Part shown: positions 20,502-31,801 of the stretch, in pieces
Numbering within the stretch: the first letter of the stretch is position 1
Layout: every line of letters starts with the position of its first letter
Source: Flammeovirgaceae bacterium
Lineage (GTDB): Bacteria > Bacteroidota > Bacteroidia > Cytophagales > Cyclobacteriaceae
Length of the DNA stretch: 64,000 nt
Direction: 5' to 3'
Assembly: GCA_012032815.1 (NCBI GenBank)
Contig: JAAUQD010000001.1
Coordinates: 1 to 64,000 of the forward strand
Made by a program: the position numbers and the translations under genes
Notes under the pieces: generated by a model
The model's input: the letters and a program-made list of their open reading frames with translations, nothing else
What the model was told of the DNA's origin: nothing
The model's database searches: none

Positions 20502-23048
20502 TTGCATTTTTCCTCTTTTTGTAAGCTTCTATTGCCGGTATCCGCTGCCTTTCTTCTTTGGACGTGCTCCTCAGAACAAAACTCAGTAACCTCCAATATC
20601 TACCACAATTCCACAGCTCAGTACAATGGGTATTTTTATGCCCGTGAGAAAGCACGTGAAGTTGAGGCTGTACTTCTGAAAAGCCTTGATGATGATCCCA
20701 CAGAAATTCTTCGGTTGTTTCCTAAGTTGGATACAACGTTAGCCAAAACATACCAGAAGGACACGGAGGAGATTATTAAAATGGCTTCCATCTCCATACA
20801 GCGCCATCCAAATTCAAAATGGGTCGATGATAATTACGTGATGGTTGGTCTTGCGCGACTGTATGATTGCGATTATCAAAATGCAATTCAGACATTCAAG
20901 TATGTAAATACAAAAAGCAATGATAACGACATCCGGCATGTTGCTTTAATTCAGTTGGTGAGAACATTTACTGAAATGGGAGAATGGGACAAAGCGGAAG
21001 AGGCATTTCGATTTGTGGAGAAGGAAAATCTGAATAAGATCAATAGAAAAAACCTCCTGCTTCAAAAAGCTTATTACTATCAGACACGAGTTGACTACGA
21101 CAACATGGTGCGAAATCTCACGCTGGCCGATACACTGCTAACGCGTAAGGATGGGAAGGGCAGAATCTACTTTCTGATCGGACAGATCTATCAAAAATTG
21201 GGATTTAGTTCTGAAGCCTACAACTATTATCGTAAATGCTTAAGTATTTCACCTTCGTATGAAATAGAGTTTTACGCACGATTGAACCTGGCGCAGGTTG
21301 CGCGTTTGGATGATAGCCGCGATGTGAAGGTCGTACGCAAGCAATTTGCAAAGCTCCTGAGTGATGCTAAAAATGTTGAATTCAGGGATAAAATTTATTA
21401 TGAATTGGGTGAGTTTGAGTTTAAGCAAGGCAACCTGGAGGAGGCCATTTCAAATTATGAATTAGCTGCTGATGAGGGAATGAACAAACGTATTCAAGGC
21501 TCATCGTTCCTTCGGATTGGCCAAATTTATTTCGATTCGTTGCAAAAATATTCGATTGCCAAATCTTACTACGACAGTGCTGTTGCTGCTCTTCCACCTG
21601 ACCTTGAAAACTATGAGGACATCAAGAAAAGGCGTGAAATCCTCATCGATTTTGTAAAATTTACAGAAACCATTCAATGGCAGGACAGCCTTCTGCAACT
21701 TTCTACACTCGACTCCGCCATCGTTTATTCATTGCTTGATTCAACACTCAAAGCCAGAACTCCCATACCCATCGTGCAAAAGAAAAAGAAAAGAAACGAA
21801 TCCAACAATACTGGCAGTAACAACAATTCTTTTTTTCAAGGCGAGAAAACAACCACATCGTCCTGGTATTTTGAAAACCCTTCTGCGGTAGCATTAGGTC
21901 AATCCGAGTTTAAGCGTATATGGGGAAATATCCCGCTGGAAGACAATTGGCGCATTTCAACGCGCACAATTATATCTATAGCTGATAACATCTCAGAAGC
22001 TCCTCAAAAGGAGACTGAAGAAGTAGGAGAGGAATCCGACAATGGAGAAACAGAAATTTTAAATGTGTTTAATCAGCTTCCTAAGTCTGATGAACAAAAA
22101 GAAGAAGCCCTGTCAAAAATCGAAGATGCTTACTTTGCCTTGGGGGATCTGTATTATATACAACTGAATCAGCGCGAAAATGCCAGCAAGTCGTACATTA
22201 AATTATTGAATCGATTTCCGGAATCACATCATGTTCCTGAAGTTTTATATAAGTTATTCTTAATTCATAAAGATGATAATATAGAATTAGCTAATCAATT
22301 TGCAGACCGGCTGAAAATAGACTTTCCAAATTCGACTTATACACGAGTAATGCTGAATCCTGATTACCTAAAAGAAACAAGCGTTGCAGCAGAGAAGCAA
22401 AAATTACTTTATAAAGAGATTTATGAAAACTTCTCCAACGGGAACTTGAAAATTGCGCAGGATAAATTATCTATAGCGCTGGAGTTGGGTGATACGGGAT
22501 TTACTCCTCAGCTTGAATTGATCTCCATTTTAATTACCGGCAAAACAGAAGACATAACACAATATCAGTATGAACTAACGGAATTCACAAAAAAATATCC
22601 TGACTCACCGCTGGTACCCTACGTTGAAGTTTTACTTGCCAGCTCAAAATCACATCTTGAAAGTGCTGAAAAATCACAAGGCATTCGATTCATCAGATCG
22701 TTCGATGAGCCGCACTATTTTGTCATTGTACATCCCAGCAAAGAGAACATCAGCAATGTTTTAATTACCGAAGTGGACAGACTCAATAATTCGAATCCTG
22801 ATTTAAAAAATTTGAAAACAAGCAATCTGATCCTTACCGAAGAATATATTCTTACGTATGTAATTGGCCTTCCTGATCCTGAAACCGCATTGAATTACCG
22901 GGGAAAAATTGATTTAGAGTTGATGAAAAACAGAACCCTAAGTACTTATAAATTCGATACTTTTGTAATTACCAAAGATAACTTTGATATTTTTTACAGG
23001 ACAAAGGGATTAGATGAGTACCTCGCCTTCTTTGATAGAAACTACTAA
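20502..23048 (+). CDS. sprE: Tetratricopeptide lipoprotein, SprE/PorW-like (type IX secretion/gliding)
   Basis: Lipobox LLWTCSSEQ; YHNSTAQYNGYFYAREK...NSKWVDDNYVMVGLARLYDCDYQNAIQTF; neighbouring gldKLMN block. Confidence 0.72.
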   Translation: MHFSSFCKLLLPVSAAFLLWTCSSEQNSVTSNIYHNSTAQYNGYFYAREKAREVEAVLLKSLDDDPTEILRLFPKLDTTLAKTYQKDTEEIIKMASISIQRHPNSKWVDDNYVMVGLARLYDCDYQNAIQTFKYVNTKSNDNDIRHVALIQLVRTFTEMGEWDKAEEAFRFVEKENLNKINRKNLLLQKAYYYQTRVDYDNMVRNLTLADTLLTRKDGKGRIYFLIGQIYQKLGFSSEAYNYYRKCLSISPSYEIEFYARLNLAQVARLDDSRDVKVVRKQFAKLLSDAKNVEFRDKIYYELGEFEFKQGNLEEAISNYELAADEGMNKRIQGSSFLRIGQIYFDSLQKYSIAKSYYDSAVAALPPDLENYEDIKKRREILIDFVKFTETIQWQDSLLQLSTLDSAIVYSLLDSTLKARTPIPIVQKKKKRNESNNTGSNNNSFFQGEKTTTSSWYFENPSAVALGQSEFKRIWGNIPLEDNWRISTRTIISIADNISEAPQKETEEVGEESDNGETEILNVFNQLPKSDEQKEEALSKIEDAYFALGDLYYIQLNQRENASKSYIKLLNRFPESHHVPEVLYKLFLIHKDDNIELANQFADRLKIDFPNSTYTRVMLNPDYLKETSVAAEKQKLLYKEIYENFSNGNLKIAQDKLSIALELGDTGFTPQLELISILITGKTEDITQYQYELTEFTKKYPDSPLVPYVEVLLASSKSHLESAEKSQGIRFIRSFDEPHYFVIVHPSKENISNVLITEVDRLNNSNPDLKNLKTSNLILTEEYILTYVIGLPDPETALNYRGKIDLELMKNRTLSTYKFDTFVITKDNFDIFYRTKGLDEYLAFFDRNY

Positions 23049-25341
23049 AAAGAGCATCGGCACTTTGCTGAAAACGGAAAGGTCTTGGATTTCTAAATCC
23101 ATCAGGTGGATACGAATTCTATTTTTCGTGGTGCTTTTTGGGTTGCCCTTGTTCGTCTATACAGTTAGCATAGATCTGTTTGGTTTGTTTGGCGGCATGC
23201 CCAGTCTAAAGGAAATTGAAAACCCTGAAAACGATCTGTCATCAGAACTTATCTCAGCAGATGGTGTCTCATTAGGAAGGTATTATAGAAACAACCGCAG
23301 TCAAATTTCATTTCATGATCTCTCTGATGAACTGGTCAATACGCTTGTACTTTCTGAGGATCATCGTTACTACGAACATTCAGGCCTTGATTTTCAAGCT
23401 TTCCTCCGCGTAGTTTGGGGACTCTTTACGTTCTCGCCCGCTGGTGGAGGCAGCACAATTACCCAGCAATTGGCAAAAAATCTATATACGCGAAATCCCG
23501 ATAAAAGTCTGGACGGGACAATGGCGAAATTGGGAAGGTATCCAAGGCGCATCATTCAAAAAACCAAGGAATGGATTATTTCGGTAGATCTTGAGCGCAA
23601 TTTTACTAAAGAAGAAATCATTGCCATGTACCTGAACACGGCAGAATTCAGCAGTAACTCGTATGGAATAAAAGTAGCTGGGGAAACCTATTTTAATAAA
23701 TCGACAGACAGCTTAAATCTTCAGGAATCTGCTGTTTTAATTGGCATGCTTCAAAACCCAACATACTTTAATCCGGCACGCAGACCGGAAAATGCTTTGC
23801 AAAAAAGAAATCAGGTGTTGGCCAAGATGTATAAGCACAAGTACATCATTAAAACCCGTGAGCAACTTGATTCGATTACCGCTCTTCCACTTGGGCTCAA
23901 CTTCAAAATTAAAGATCATAATGAAGGGCTCGCCACATATTTCCGTACCGTGATTGGAAATCATCTCATGCAGTTCTGCCAGGCCAGGGGCATTGACTTA
24001 TGGAATTCTGGGTTAAAGATTTATACCACCATTGATAGCAGGCTGCAAAAATACGCAGAGGATGCCATGACCGCTCATATGAGGGAATTACAAAAGGGGT
24101 TTGCCGAACAATGGAAAGGTAGAAATCCCTGGGTGGATGATGACTTCAAAGAGATCCCGGGATTCCTGAACTCCAGAATCAAACAATCTGATGCTTACAA
24201 GATCTATGTGGCAAAGTATGGTGAAAATTCAGATTCGCTACGCATCATGCTTAATCTTAAAAAGCAGATGACTGTTTTTACATGGAATGGAGAACGCGAC
24301 ACACTGTTCAGTTCTATGGACTCACTGGCCTATTATAAACGATTCCTCCAGTCAGGTCTAATGGCTATGGATCCTAACACAGGTGACATAAAAGCCTGGG
24401 TAGGCGGAATTAATCATAAGTTTTTTAAATATGACCATGTGAAGCAAGGCACTCGACAGCCTGGATCAACTTTTAAAGCTTTTGTTTATGGTCTAGCCAT
24501 GGAATCAGGATATTCTCCTTGTCATCCAATGAAAGATGTTTCTCCGGTATTTAAAGTCCCGGGTGGCACGTGGTCTCCTCCTAATTTTGACGGCCGTAGA
24601 GGCTCAGGTGCTGAAATGAATTTACGGCAAGCAATGTCACGATCTGTGAATTCCATAACGGCTCAAATGATGCAAGCGCTGGGAGAAGAAAATGTAGTGG
24701 AGTTTGCTCATCGGGTAGGCATTGAAAGTAAGCTTGATCCGGTACCATCACTCTGTCTTGGCGTTAGTGACGTATCACTTTTTGAATTGACCGGTGCATA
24801 CAGCACATTCGTAAACAGTGGAATTTATACCGAACCGTTTTACATCACGCGCATTGAAGATAAAAATGGAAACGTTATCGAAAACCGGATTCCCAAAACA
24901 CGGCAGGCTATTAATGAACAAACTGCGTATAAAATGATTTATATGTTGATGGGTGGGGTGCAGGAAGAGGGTGGTACTTCGCGCGGTTTAAGTCTGGAGC
25001 TTAAAGTGGATAATGAAATTGGTGGAAAAACAGGAACAACAAACAATGCGAGTGATGGCTGGTATATGGGCGTTACACATAATCTGGTTACGGGTGTCTG
25101 GGTTGGTGGTGACGAACGAAGCATTCACTTTCCTTCCTGGAACTTTGGATCCGGAGCACTTTCCGCCAGACCCATATGGGATAAATTCATGACCAGTGTT
25201 TATGAAGATCCTGAGAGTGGAATTGGAAAGGGTAAATTCAAACGACCCTCTACGGGTTTAGATGTAACCCTGGACTGCGATAAATATTTCTTACATCCTG
25301 ATTCTATTCAGGTTGAAGTAAAGCCGTGGGACATTAATTAG
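23014..25341 (+). CDS. Penicillin-binding protein 1A (bifunctional glycosyltransferase/transpeptidase)
   Basis: LVLSEDHRYYEHSGLD...GGGSTITQQLAKNLYTR; RQPGSTFKAFVYGLAME; GGKTGTTNNASDGWYMG. Confidence 0.93.
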   Translation: MSTSPSLIETTKKSIGTLLKTERSWISKSIRWIRILFFVVLFGLPLFVYTVSIDLFGLFGGMPSLKEIENPENDLSSELISADGVSLGRYYRNNRSQISFHDLSDELVNTLVLSEDHRYYEHSGLDFQAFLRVVWGLFTFSPAGGGSTITQQLAKNLYTRNPDKSLDGTMAKLGRYPRRIIQKTKEWIISVDLERNFTKEEIIAMYLNTAEFSSNSYGIKVAGETYFNKSTDSLNLQESAVLIGMLQNPTYFNPARRPENALQKRNQVLAKMYKHKYIIKTREQLDSITALPLGLNFKIKDHNEGLATYFRTVIGNHLMQFCQARGIDLWNSGLKIYTTIDSRLQKYAEDAMTAHMRELQKGFAEQWKGRNPWVDDDFKEIPGFLNSRIKQSDAYKIYVAKYGENSDSLRIMLNLKKQMTVFTWNGERDTLFSSMDSLAYYKRFLQSGLMAMDPNTGDIKAWVGGINHKFFKYDHVKQGTRQPGSTFKAFVYGLAMESGYSPCHPMKDVSPVFKVPGGTWSPPNFDGRRGSGAEMNLRQAMSRSVNSITAQMMQALGEENVVEFAHRVGIESKLDPVPSLCLGVSDVSLFELTGAYSTFVNSGIYTEPFYITRIEDKNGNVIENRIPKTRQAINEQTAYKMIYMLMGGVQEEGGTSRGLSLELKVDNEIGGKTGTTNNASDGWYMGVTHNLVTGVWVGGDERSIHFPSWNFGSGALSARPIWDKFMTSVYEDPESGIGKGKFKRPSTGLDVTLDCDKYFLHPDSIQVEVKPWDIN

Positions 25342-25348
25342 CCCGTAG

Positions 25349-27125
25349 ATGGATGCAATAAAAATGCGTGTTGCATCATTGCCGGATCAACCTGGCATCT
25401 ACCGATTTTACAATCAAAACGAGCAACTCATTTATGTAGGCAAAGCCAAAAACATCAAAAAAAGAGTGGGGAGCTATTTCTCTAAACAGAGTTCTCATAG
25501 TCAGAAAACCAGAAAGCTAGTTTCCGAAATTCAAAAAATAGATTCAACCATTGTTTCCGATGAGTTTGATGCACTTCTCTTAGAAAATAATTTCATTAAA
25601 CAGTACCAGCCCAAGTATAACATCCTGCTAAAGGATGATAAGACATTTCCGTTTATATGCATTGTTGATGAGCCCTTTCCGCGTATTATTTCCACGCGTA
25701 AGTACAATGCTAACTTCGGTGAGTACTTCGGGCCTTTTACAAGTGTGGTCTCTTTAAAAAGTGTTCTTGACCTAATCAGAAAATTATACAGCATTCGTAC
25801 ATGCGCTTTATCACTAACTGAAAAAAATATTAGTTCACAAAAATTTAAGGTTTGCCTGGAATATCATATCGGCAATTGTCTTGGGCCGTGTGTGGGGCAC
25901 CAAAATGAAGCCCACTATCTTGAAGAGATCAATCAATGTAAAAATATACTAAGGGTAACTTAAGTATTGTTGAAAAGTATTTTTCGGAGAAAATGAAAGC
26001 AATGGCTAAGGATCAACAGTACGAAAAAGCCGAACTTTATAAAAACAGGCTTGACTTACTGAATAAGTTTCACACCAAATCCCTTGTAGTCAATAAAAAA
26101 CTAACCAATGTTGATGTGGTTGCCATAACCAGTGTAGACAAAGAGGCTTTCGTCAACTATCTGCAAATAACAGAGGGGTCCATAATACTTTCTAAAAATA
26201 TTAGAGTTAAGAAACAACTGGATGAAAGTGATGAGCATGTTCTTAGCCTCATATACCTGGATTGTCGCAATCAGTTTAAAAGTGTCAACAAAGTCATTTA
26301 TAGTAACAAAAAACTACTTCCACCTTCCGGTATTCGTGTTGTTATTCCAAAAATTGGCGATAAAAGAAAGCTTGTGGAGCTATCTTTAAAAAACGCATTG
26401 CACCAAAAAGAGAAATCCATCAGCGATCAGTCCGGAAGGCTGACCAAGAATGATGAGTTACTTTTTCAGATTCAAAATTCACTTCGCCTTAAAGAAATCC
26501 CGCGCATTATTGAATGTTTTGATAATTCAAATTTTCAGGGCACCACTCCTGTTTCTTCTATGGTACGCTTTACAATGGTAAACCAAATAAAAAGGAATAT
26601 CGACACTACCATATAAAAACAGTTATCGGGGCTGATGATTTCGCTTCCATGAAGGAAGTGGTGCTGAGAAGGTATGGACGCTTGAAAGCCGATTCAGCTG
26701 ACCTCCCACACCTTATTGTCATTGATGGCGGCAAAGGACAGTTAGCCAGTGCAAAAGAGGCGTTAATGGAGTTAGAACTATATGGCAAAATACCGATTAT
26801 CGGTGTGGCCAAGCGACTCGAGGAAGTCTACTATCCTGAAGACTCTCTTCCATTGTTAATAAGTAAAAAATCTCCAGCCTTATTTCTATTACAGCGGATT
26901 CGCAACGAAGCTCATCGGTTCGCCATTACCTTTCATCGTCAGGTACGAAGTAAGAAATCCCTTACTTCTTCATTCGATCAGATTAAAGGTATTGGAGTAC
27001 TGACCATGACAAAACTTTTGAAAATTTATAAATCCAAGAAGAATATCCTTTCGGCACCGGAAGATGAACTTGCCAAAATAATTGGAAGCCATAAAGCTAA
27101 ACTTGTAAAAGAAAAAGGGGCGTAA
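25349..27125 (+). CDS. uvrC: Excinuclease ABC subunit C (frameshifts near 25954 and 26570)
   Basis: LPDQPGIYRFYNQNEQLIYVGKAKNIKKRVGSYF; joins NILRGNLSIVEKYFSEKMKAM (GGG to GGGG) and SSMVRFYNGKPNKKEYRHYHIKTV (TTT to TTTT). Confidence 0.94.
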
Positions 27126-27136
27126 GCCCCTTTTAA
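27112..27136. terminator. Bidirectional hairpin terminator between uvrC and gldN
   Basis: aaaaggggcgtaagccccttttaaaa, GGGGC/GCCCC stem with flanking A/T tracts; overlaps uvrC stop. Confidence 0.7.
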
Positions 27137-27154
27137 AATATTCATATTTAGGAA

Positions 27155-28047
27155 TTAATATTCCCAAAGGTTATGTTCCTTTTCCATTAATCGCATTTCT
27201 TCCCACTCGGTTGCCCACACTGCCTCCTTGTATGGCCTACCTGCAATGGCATACACATCATATATTCTATCGTTATCAGGATTTTCAATTTTATCCAACG
27301 ATCCTCTAAAGAGTCTTAATAAAAACGCATCTGCGTAATTCTTATTTTCAGCTGTATTGTATCTGTTAAACCATAGTGCTTCATCAGGATGATTTCTGAA
27401 CACCGTTTCAAGGTCCTTGTACTTAAACCATCCTATTGGCTTAAAGGTACCTGTATTTAAATCAAAAGCCTCAAACTGAATGGCAATCATATCATAATAT
27501 AGACGTGATCGCCTTTTATCGAAGATCATGTCTTCCATCAACGTTAATTTATAAATTTCTCCTGGAAGAAAGTATACAGCAGCGCCTGCCGAGGTTAATT
27601 GCCAATCAGAGGAATTGGCAGGATTTTGACCCTTACCATCGATTAATGCTTCATAAGTCTTTCCATTCAACATTCTTCGATCGCCCTGATAAATATCTTC
27701 AGCTGGATCCCAAGGAGGATAAGTAGTTCCCTGTTGCGAAATCATCCTGCTAAAAAATCCTCCTTAGATAATTTTGTCGTTAAGGAATCTTTCTCGTAAA
27801 TGTCAACCAGTTCGCCCGAGCTGACAGCTTGAACAACTAGTTTAGTCAATTCATTTCCTTTGCTAAAAAAGCCCTTGTTCTGCTTTTCTCTCAAATCAAT
27901 TGTTCTCCAAACCCTAACTTTGTACAATTGTTCGTACTTGGGTATCCGAAGTAAAGAGTTCGGATTTACTTCTCCCTCAATTTCCTGAGCAAATGTTGTA
28001 TTGAATGCAACACAACATATTAATAAGATAACCAGTATTCTATTCAT
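27155..28047 (-). CDS. gldN: GldN/PorN type IX secretion protein (frameshift near 27755)
   Basis: LYKVRVWRTIDLREKQNKGFFSKGNE; IYKLTLMEDMIFDKRRSRLYYDMIAIQ; join KEDFFSRMISQQGTTYPPWDPAEDI if T6 is T7. Confidence 0.87.
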
Positions 28048-28065
28048 ACTTTTTTTGCTTGTAAT

Positions 28066-29658
28066 TTATTGAATAGGAATTGTAATTACTTCACTCTTAA
28101 TTTCAACTCTTTCATCCTCACCTTGAAACGTTCTTCGTGTAACTGTTTTAATATCAACAATAATTCGGTCACCGGGCCTGAATTGCGATCTCCACTGGTT
28201 TGTGTCAATTAACTCTGAATTTACATTTAGTGTTGCAACCCGGGCGGTACCTCTGGCTAAGATCACTTCCATACTGCGTATGCGATAATTAGCATCTTTA
28301 GGAACTTCGTTCTTAAAATTCTCGTCAGGTTCTGCTGACACTCTTAATCCGGTCAGTCCCGCACCACGAGCACCATTCTTCAAATCAATTTCCCTTCCAT
28401 TGTTGTCTTTTGCAACATAATGTGGCCTGGGAATATTTTTTACATCAAAACCTTCAGCACCCAAAGACACGCCATCATTAATTACGTTTACACTAACCTT
28501 CCGTTCTTTTGGAATAATGGTAATCGTACTGGCTTTATCACCTCTAACAATGGTTGCTCCCTTTGCTGTAAAGGATGGGTTATAATTCGTCCCGAGAGCC
28601 GGAACCTCGATATTCACTAAATTACCACAGTTCATGTATAAAGTAGGTGCTGTTCCGGTTGTTACCCGAATAGTGGGCTTAACCACCGTGTACTCAATTG
28701 GAATTTTATAAAGCGAGTCTTTCAACTTAATTTCCGCTGAAAAGGTTTGCTTGGATTCGGTGCTGTTTCCGGCAAAGTTTGCAGTTGCTCTAAAAGAAAC
28801 CTTTCCCATTTTTACACCGGTCATTGGGTCATCCACAACTTCCAGGGGCTCACCATTTCTAAACATTTCAGGAGTCTCACCAGAAGCGGATGCCGTGATA
28901 AACATATCCGCCTCGTATTTGTCACCTGCGGCAACAACCCGCGCCTTTGGCCTAACCATTGGAACAATTTTATCGAACTTCAAGACTTTGGCATCCACTA
29001 CTCCGGCAAATACATCCAGTGCTTTTAATTCATGCTCCATCACTTCAGTTTGTAATTGCGTTACTGAAGCTAATGCAGCAATAACCGGAGTATTTTCAAA
29101 CATGAAAGTCAAAAAATCCTTTTTGTTATGATCCGGGTCCTCAGCAAAGAAATGCATTTCTGCAGGCGGCTTAGCTATCTTAGTAAACTCCTCGGGTTTA
29201 CCCGTAAGCGTACCCAATTGTGCCACATAATCGTTGAGCAGTTTTTCAAAATCCTTTCCCACATTACTGCGAGGGTCAATCATCATGGTAGCCACTTTCG
29301 AACCGTGATCGTTGATAACGCCTTCATTTACTTCCGTAGCATTGGACAATGAGATCATGGTCTTTTTGAGCTCTTCAATCTGTGTGTTTGTAACTTTTGT
29401 TAGTTCTCTTACTTTCTTCGCGTTTTCCACCGCTCTTTTAGCTTCAGGGTTACTCAGTTTTGATCCTGCCTCCTGAATGGATAAAAGCATTATTGCATTT
29501 TTAGTTTCTGTCTCGGCCATCAACTCCTCAAGGGTAACGTTGATAATCGCAAACTTCTCAAGTACGGCACTACTCACCTGGAGAGCCAGCAACGCTGTCA
29601 ACACCAGGTACATCATCCCAATCATCTTTTGCCGCGGGGTTTCCTTACCACCTGCCAT
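28066..29658 (-). CDS. gldM: GldM/PorM type IX secretion protein
   Basis: MAGGKETPRQKMIGMMYLVLTALLALQVSSAVLEKF. Confidence 0.93.
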   Translation of the reverse strand: MAGGKETPRQKMIGMMYLVLTALLALQVSSAVLEKFAIINVTLEELMAETETKNAIMLLSIQEAGSKLSNPEAKRAVENAKKVRELTKVTNTQIEELKKTMISLSNATEVNEGVINDHGSKVATMMIDPRSNVGKDFEKLLNDYVAQLGTLTGKPEEFTKIAKPPAEMHFFAEDPDHNKKDFLTFMFENTPVIAALASVTQLQTEVMEHELKALDVFAGVVDAKVLKFDKIVPMVRPKARVVAAGDKYEADMFITASASGETPEMFRNGEPLEVVDDPMTGVKMGKVSFRATANFAGNSTESKQTFSAEIKLKDSLYKIPIEYTVVKPTIRVTTGTAPTLYMNCGNLVNIEVPALGTNYNPSFTAKGATIVRGDKASTITIIPKERKVSVNVINDGVSLGAEGFDVKNIPRPHYVAKDNNGREIDLKNGARGAGLTGLRVSAEPDENFKNEVPKDANYRIRSMEVILARGTARVATLNVNSELIDTNQWRSQFRPGDRIIVDIKTVTRRTFQGEDERVEIKSEVITIPIQ

Positions 29659-29695
29659 TGTACTTTTGGTTTATTGGTTAAAAATCAAATTTCGT

Positions 29696-30529
29696 TTAGT
29701 TCGAACCTCCTCCGGAACCTTTCATGGCTGTCAACATGCTGCCATAAACATTGTTCAGTTTGGAGAGATTATCAGTCAGCTTACCCATTTCATTGGTAAA
29801 CTTAGTGGTGTTATCGCCTACGCGAGTCAGCCCTTGCATAGCGCCAGAAAGACTCTCATAAAATTTATTCATGTTTTTAACATGGGAGTCTGCATCCTTA
29901 AGTTCCATTTCATAAACAGAATTTAGAGCAGCCAAATTCTTCGTTACTTTCTGTACCTGGCTGTGATATTCACTGGTATCCTTTGAAGCATCAGCCATTG
30001 CCGACACAGCTTTCATAGCAGACCCGTATGACTTATTCATTTCAGCCAATGAAGATGATGCTGATTGTACGTTTTTAGCATACTCGTTAGTTGCAACAGC
30101 GGCATCACTCAACGTATTCATTTTCTTTGCTGAGTCAGCCAAATTCGTTAACCCCTTTCCAAGGTTATCAAGCAGGTTCTGATCAACCTTTGCGGTTTTC
30201 AGCATTTCATCAATTTTTAAAATCGGAGAATCTCCAGCGGCTGCCGGGCGATTGCTAATGCGTGGTGCATTTACCGGACCTTCAAAATCCTCTGCCAGTT
30301 CAGGATAAACTTTTGACCAATCCACTTCAGCATGAGCAGGCTCAAATGCGCTCAGGAAGAAGATAACTGCTTCCGTTAAAAGACCAACCATCAGCATTTG
30401 GTCAGCACCAGCAAGGTGAAGAATTTTAAATAATGCACCTACGATTACAACTGCTGCACCAATACCATACACTTTGGGCATAATGGTCTTAAAGAGAAGA
30501 TCCATAAATCCGCCTTTTTTCTTACTCAT
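29696..30529 (-). CDS. gldL: GldL/PorL type IX secretion protein
   Basis: MDLLFKTIMPKVYGIGAAVVIVGALFKILHLAGADQMLMVGLLTEAVIFFLSAFEP. Confidence 0.93.
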   Translation of the reverse strand: MSKKKGGFMDLLFKTIMPKVYGIGAAVVIVGALFKILHLAGADQMLMVGLLTEAVIFFLSAFEPAHAEVDWSKVYPELAEDFEGPVNAPRISNRPAAAGDSPILKIDEMLKTAKVDQNLLDNLGKGLTNLADSAKKMNTLSDAAVATNEYAKNVQSASSSLAEMNKSYGSAMKAVSAMADASKDTSEYHSQVQKVTKNLAALNSVYEMELKDADSHVKNMNKFYESLSGAMQGLTRVGDNTTKFTNEMGKLTDNLSKLNNVYGSMLTAMKGSGGGSN

Positions 30530-30589
30530 TTTCTTTGAAGTTTAAGTTTTAGCCAATTAGTTTTTAAATATAACGAGACTTTTAATTAA

Positions 30590-31780
30590 TTAAAATTCTC
30601 TTCCAGAAGACCTGCCCAAGTGCGTCATAGCACACCGAAATCCGATGTAAGCACGAGATGAGTCTCTAAATTCATAAGTTCTGGTACCCGTTTCCAAATA
30701 GTATGCGACATCCTTCCATGAACCACCACGAATCACCTTCTTAGGCGCCACATTAGCATTGTATTTTGAACTGTTCGGATCGGTGCGTGCATCTATAAAC
30801 TGAGGATTTAAATCCCACACAGTTGGAACCGAAGCTGGATTAAAATCATCAAGACACCACTCCGAAACATTTCCAGATGTATCAAATAATCCATAATCAT
30901 TAGGGAAGTACGCCATCACATACGATGTATAGGCGAATCCATCATCATAAAAATTTCCGCGACCGGGCTTAAAGTTTGCCAGCATACATCCCTTTGAATT
31001 ACGAATGTAAGGATTGCCCCATGGATACTTGGCCATGTCCCTTCCTCCGCGAGCTGCATATTCCCACTCGGCTTCAGATGGCAATCTGAACTCCGGCATA
31101 GGGAAGTCTCCAATAGATCTTCTATAATCATTTAGGTAAACCGTTCTCCATTTTCCAAAAAATACAGCAGCATTCCAGTTTATCCCAACAACCGGATACT
31201 GATCATATCCAGGGTGCCAGTAATAATAGTCTTGTACAGGATCACCCATATGATGAGCAAAGTCACGCACCCAGGCGGTAGTATCAGGATAATATTGAGC
31301 CCTGAAATCAGCTTCACTAATTGTTTCCAACCCTTCAATACTCTGATTGTCCACTAAATAAAAGTTAGTGAATTGGCGGTACTCATTATTGGTTATCTCG
31401 GTATCATCCATATAGAAAGATCCGATAGTAACCTGTTTGTTAAAATTGATTTGTGTTGATGCCGGATCTTCATCGGCCTGTCCCATATGAAATGTTCCTG
31501 CAGGAATTGGCATCATCCCATAAGGAATTGTTTGAACCCATCCTTCGCGATTCGGTACACCAACCAGTTCTCCCTGATCACCGCCACCGCCTCCACCAAT
31601 ACCTAAAAGATTACAACCTCCCAGTATTGAAAGAGAACCTATCAAAGCCAAAAAGATCATCCTTCTCATTGAAACCATTTTTGTCATATTCACTTTCGTA
31701 TTAGTTTTTGGCCTTGTCAAAAGCCTTGAGTTTGTCCTTATTTTCAAAAATGTAGCTACCAAATTCCATAAAATCACCAA
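30590..31780 (-). CDS. gldK: GldK/PorK SUMF1-like lipoprotein (real start probably internal, MTKMVSMRRM...)
   Basis: FGE-sulfatase-like IPAGTFHMGQADED...RLPSEAEWEYAARGG...GNVSEWCLDDF...RGGSWKD; lipobox LGGC. Confidence 0.9.
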   Translation of the reverse strand: MVILWNLVATFLKIRTNSRLLTRPKTNTKVNMTKMVSMRRMIFLALIGSLSILGGCNLLGIGGGGGGDQGELVGVPNREGWVQTIPYGMMPIPAGTFHMGQADEDPASTQINFNKQVTIGSFYMDDTEITNNEYRQFTNFYLVDNQSIEGLETISEADFRAQYYPDTTAWVRDFAHHMGDPVQDYYYWHPGYDQYPVVGINWNAAVFFGKWRTVYLNDYRRSIGDFPMPEFRLPSEAEWEYAARGGRDMAKYPWGNPYIRNSKGCMLANFKPGRGNFYDDGFAYTSYVMAYFPNDYGLFDTSGNVSEWCLDDFNPASVPTVWDLNPQFIDARTDPNSSKYNANVAPKKVIRGGSWKDVAYYLETGTRTYEFRDSSRAYIGFRCAMTHLGRSSGREF

Positions 31781-31801
31781 AAAAGCAAAATAAATTTCGG
31801 T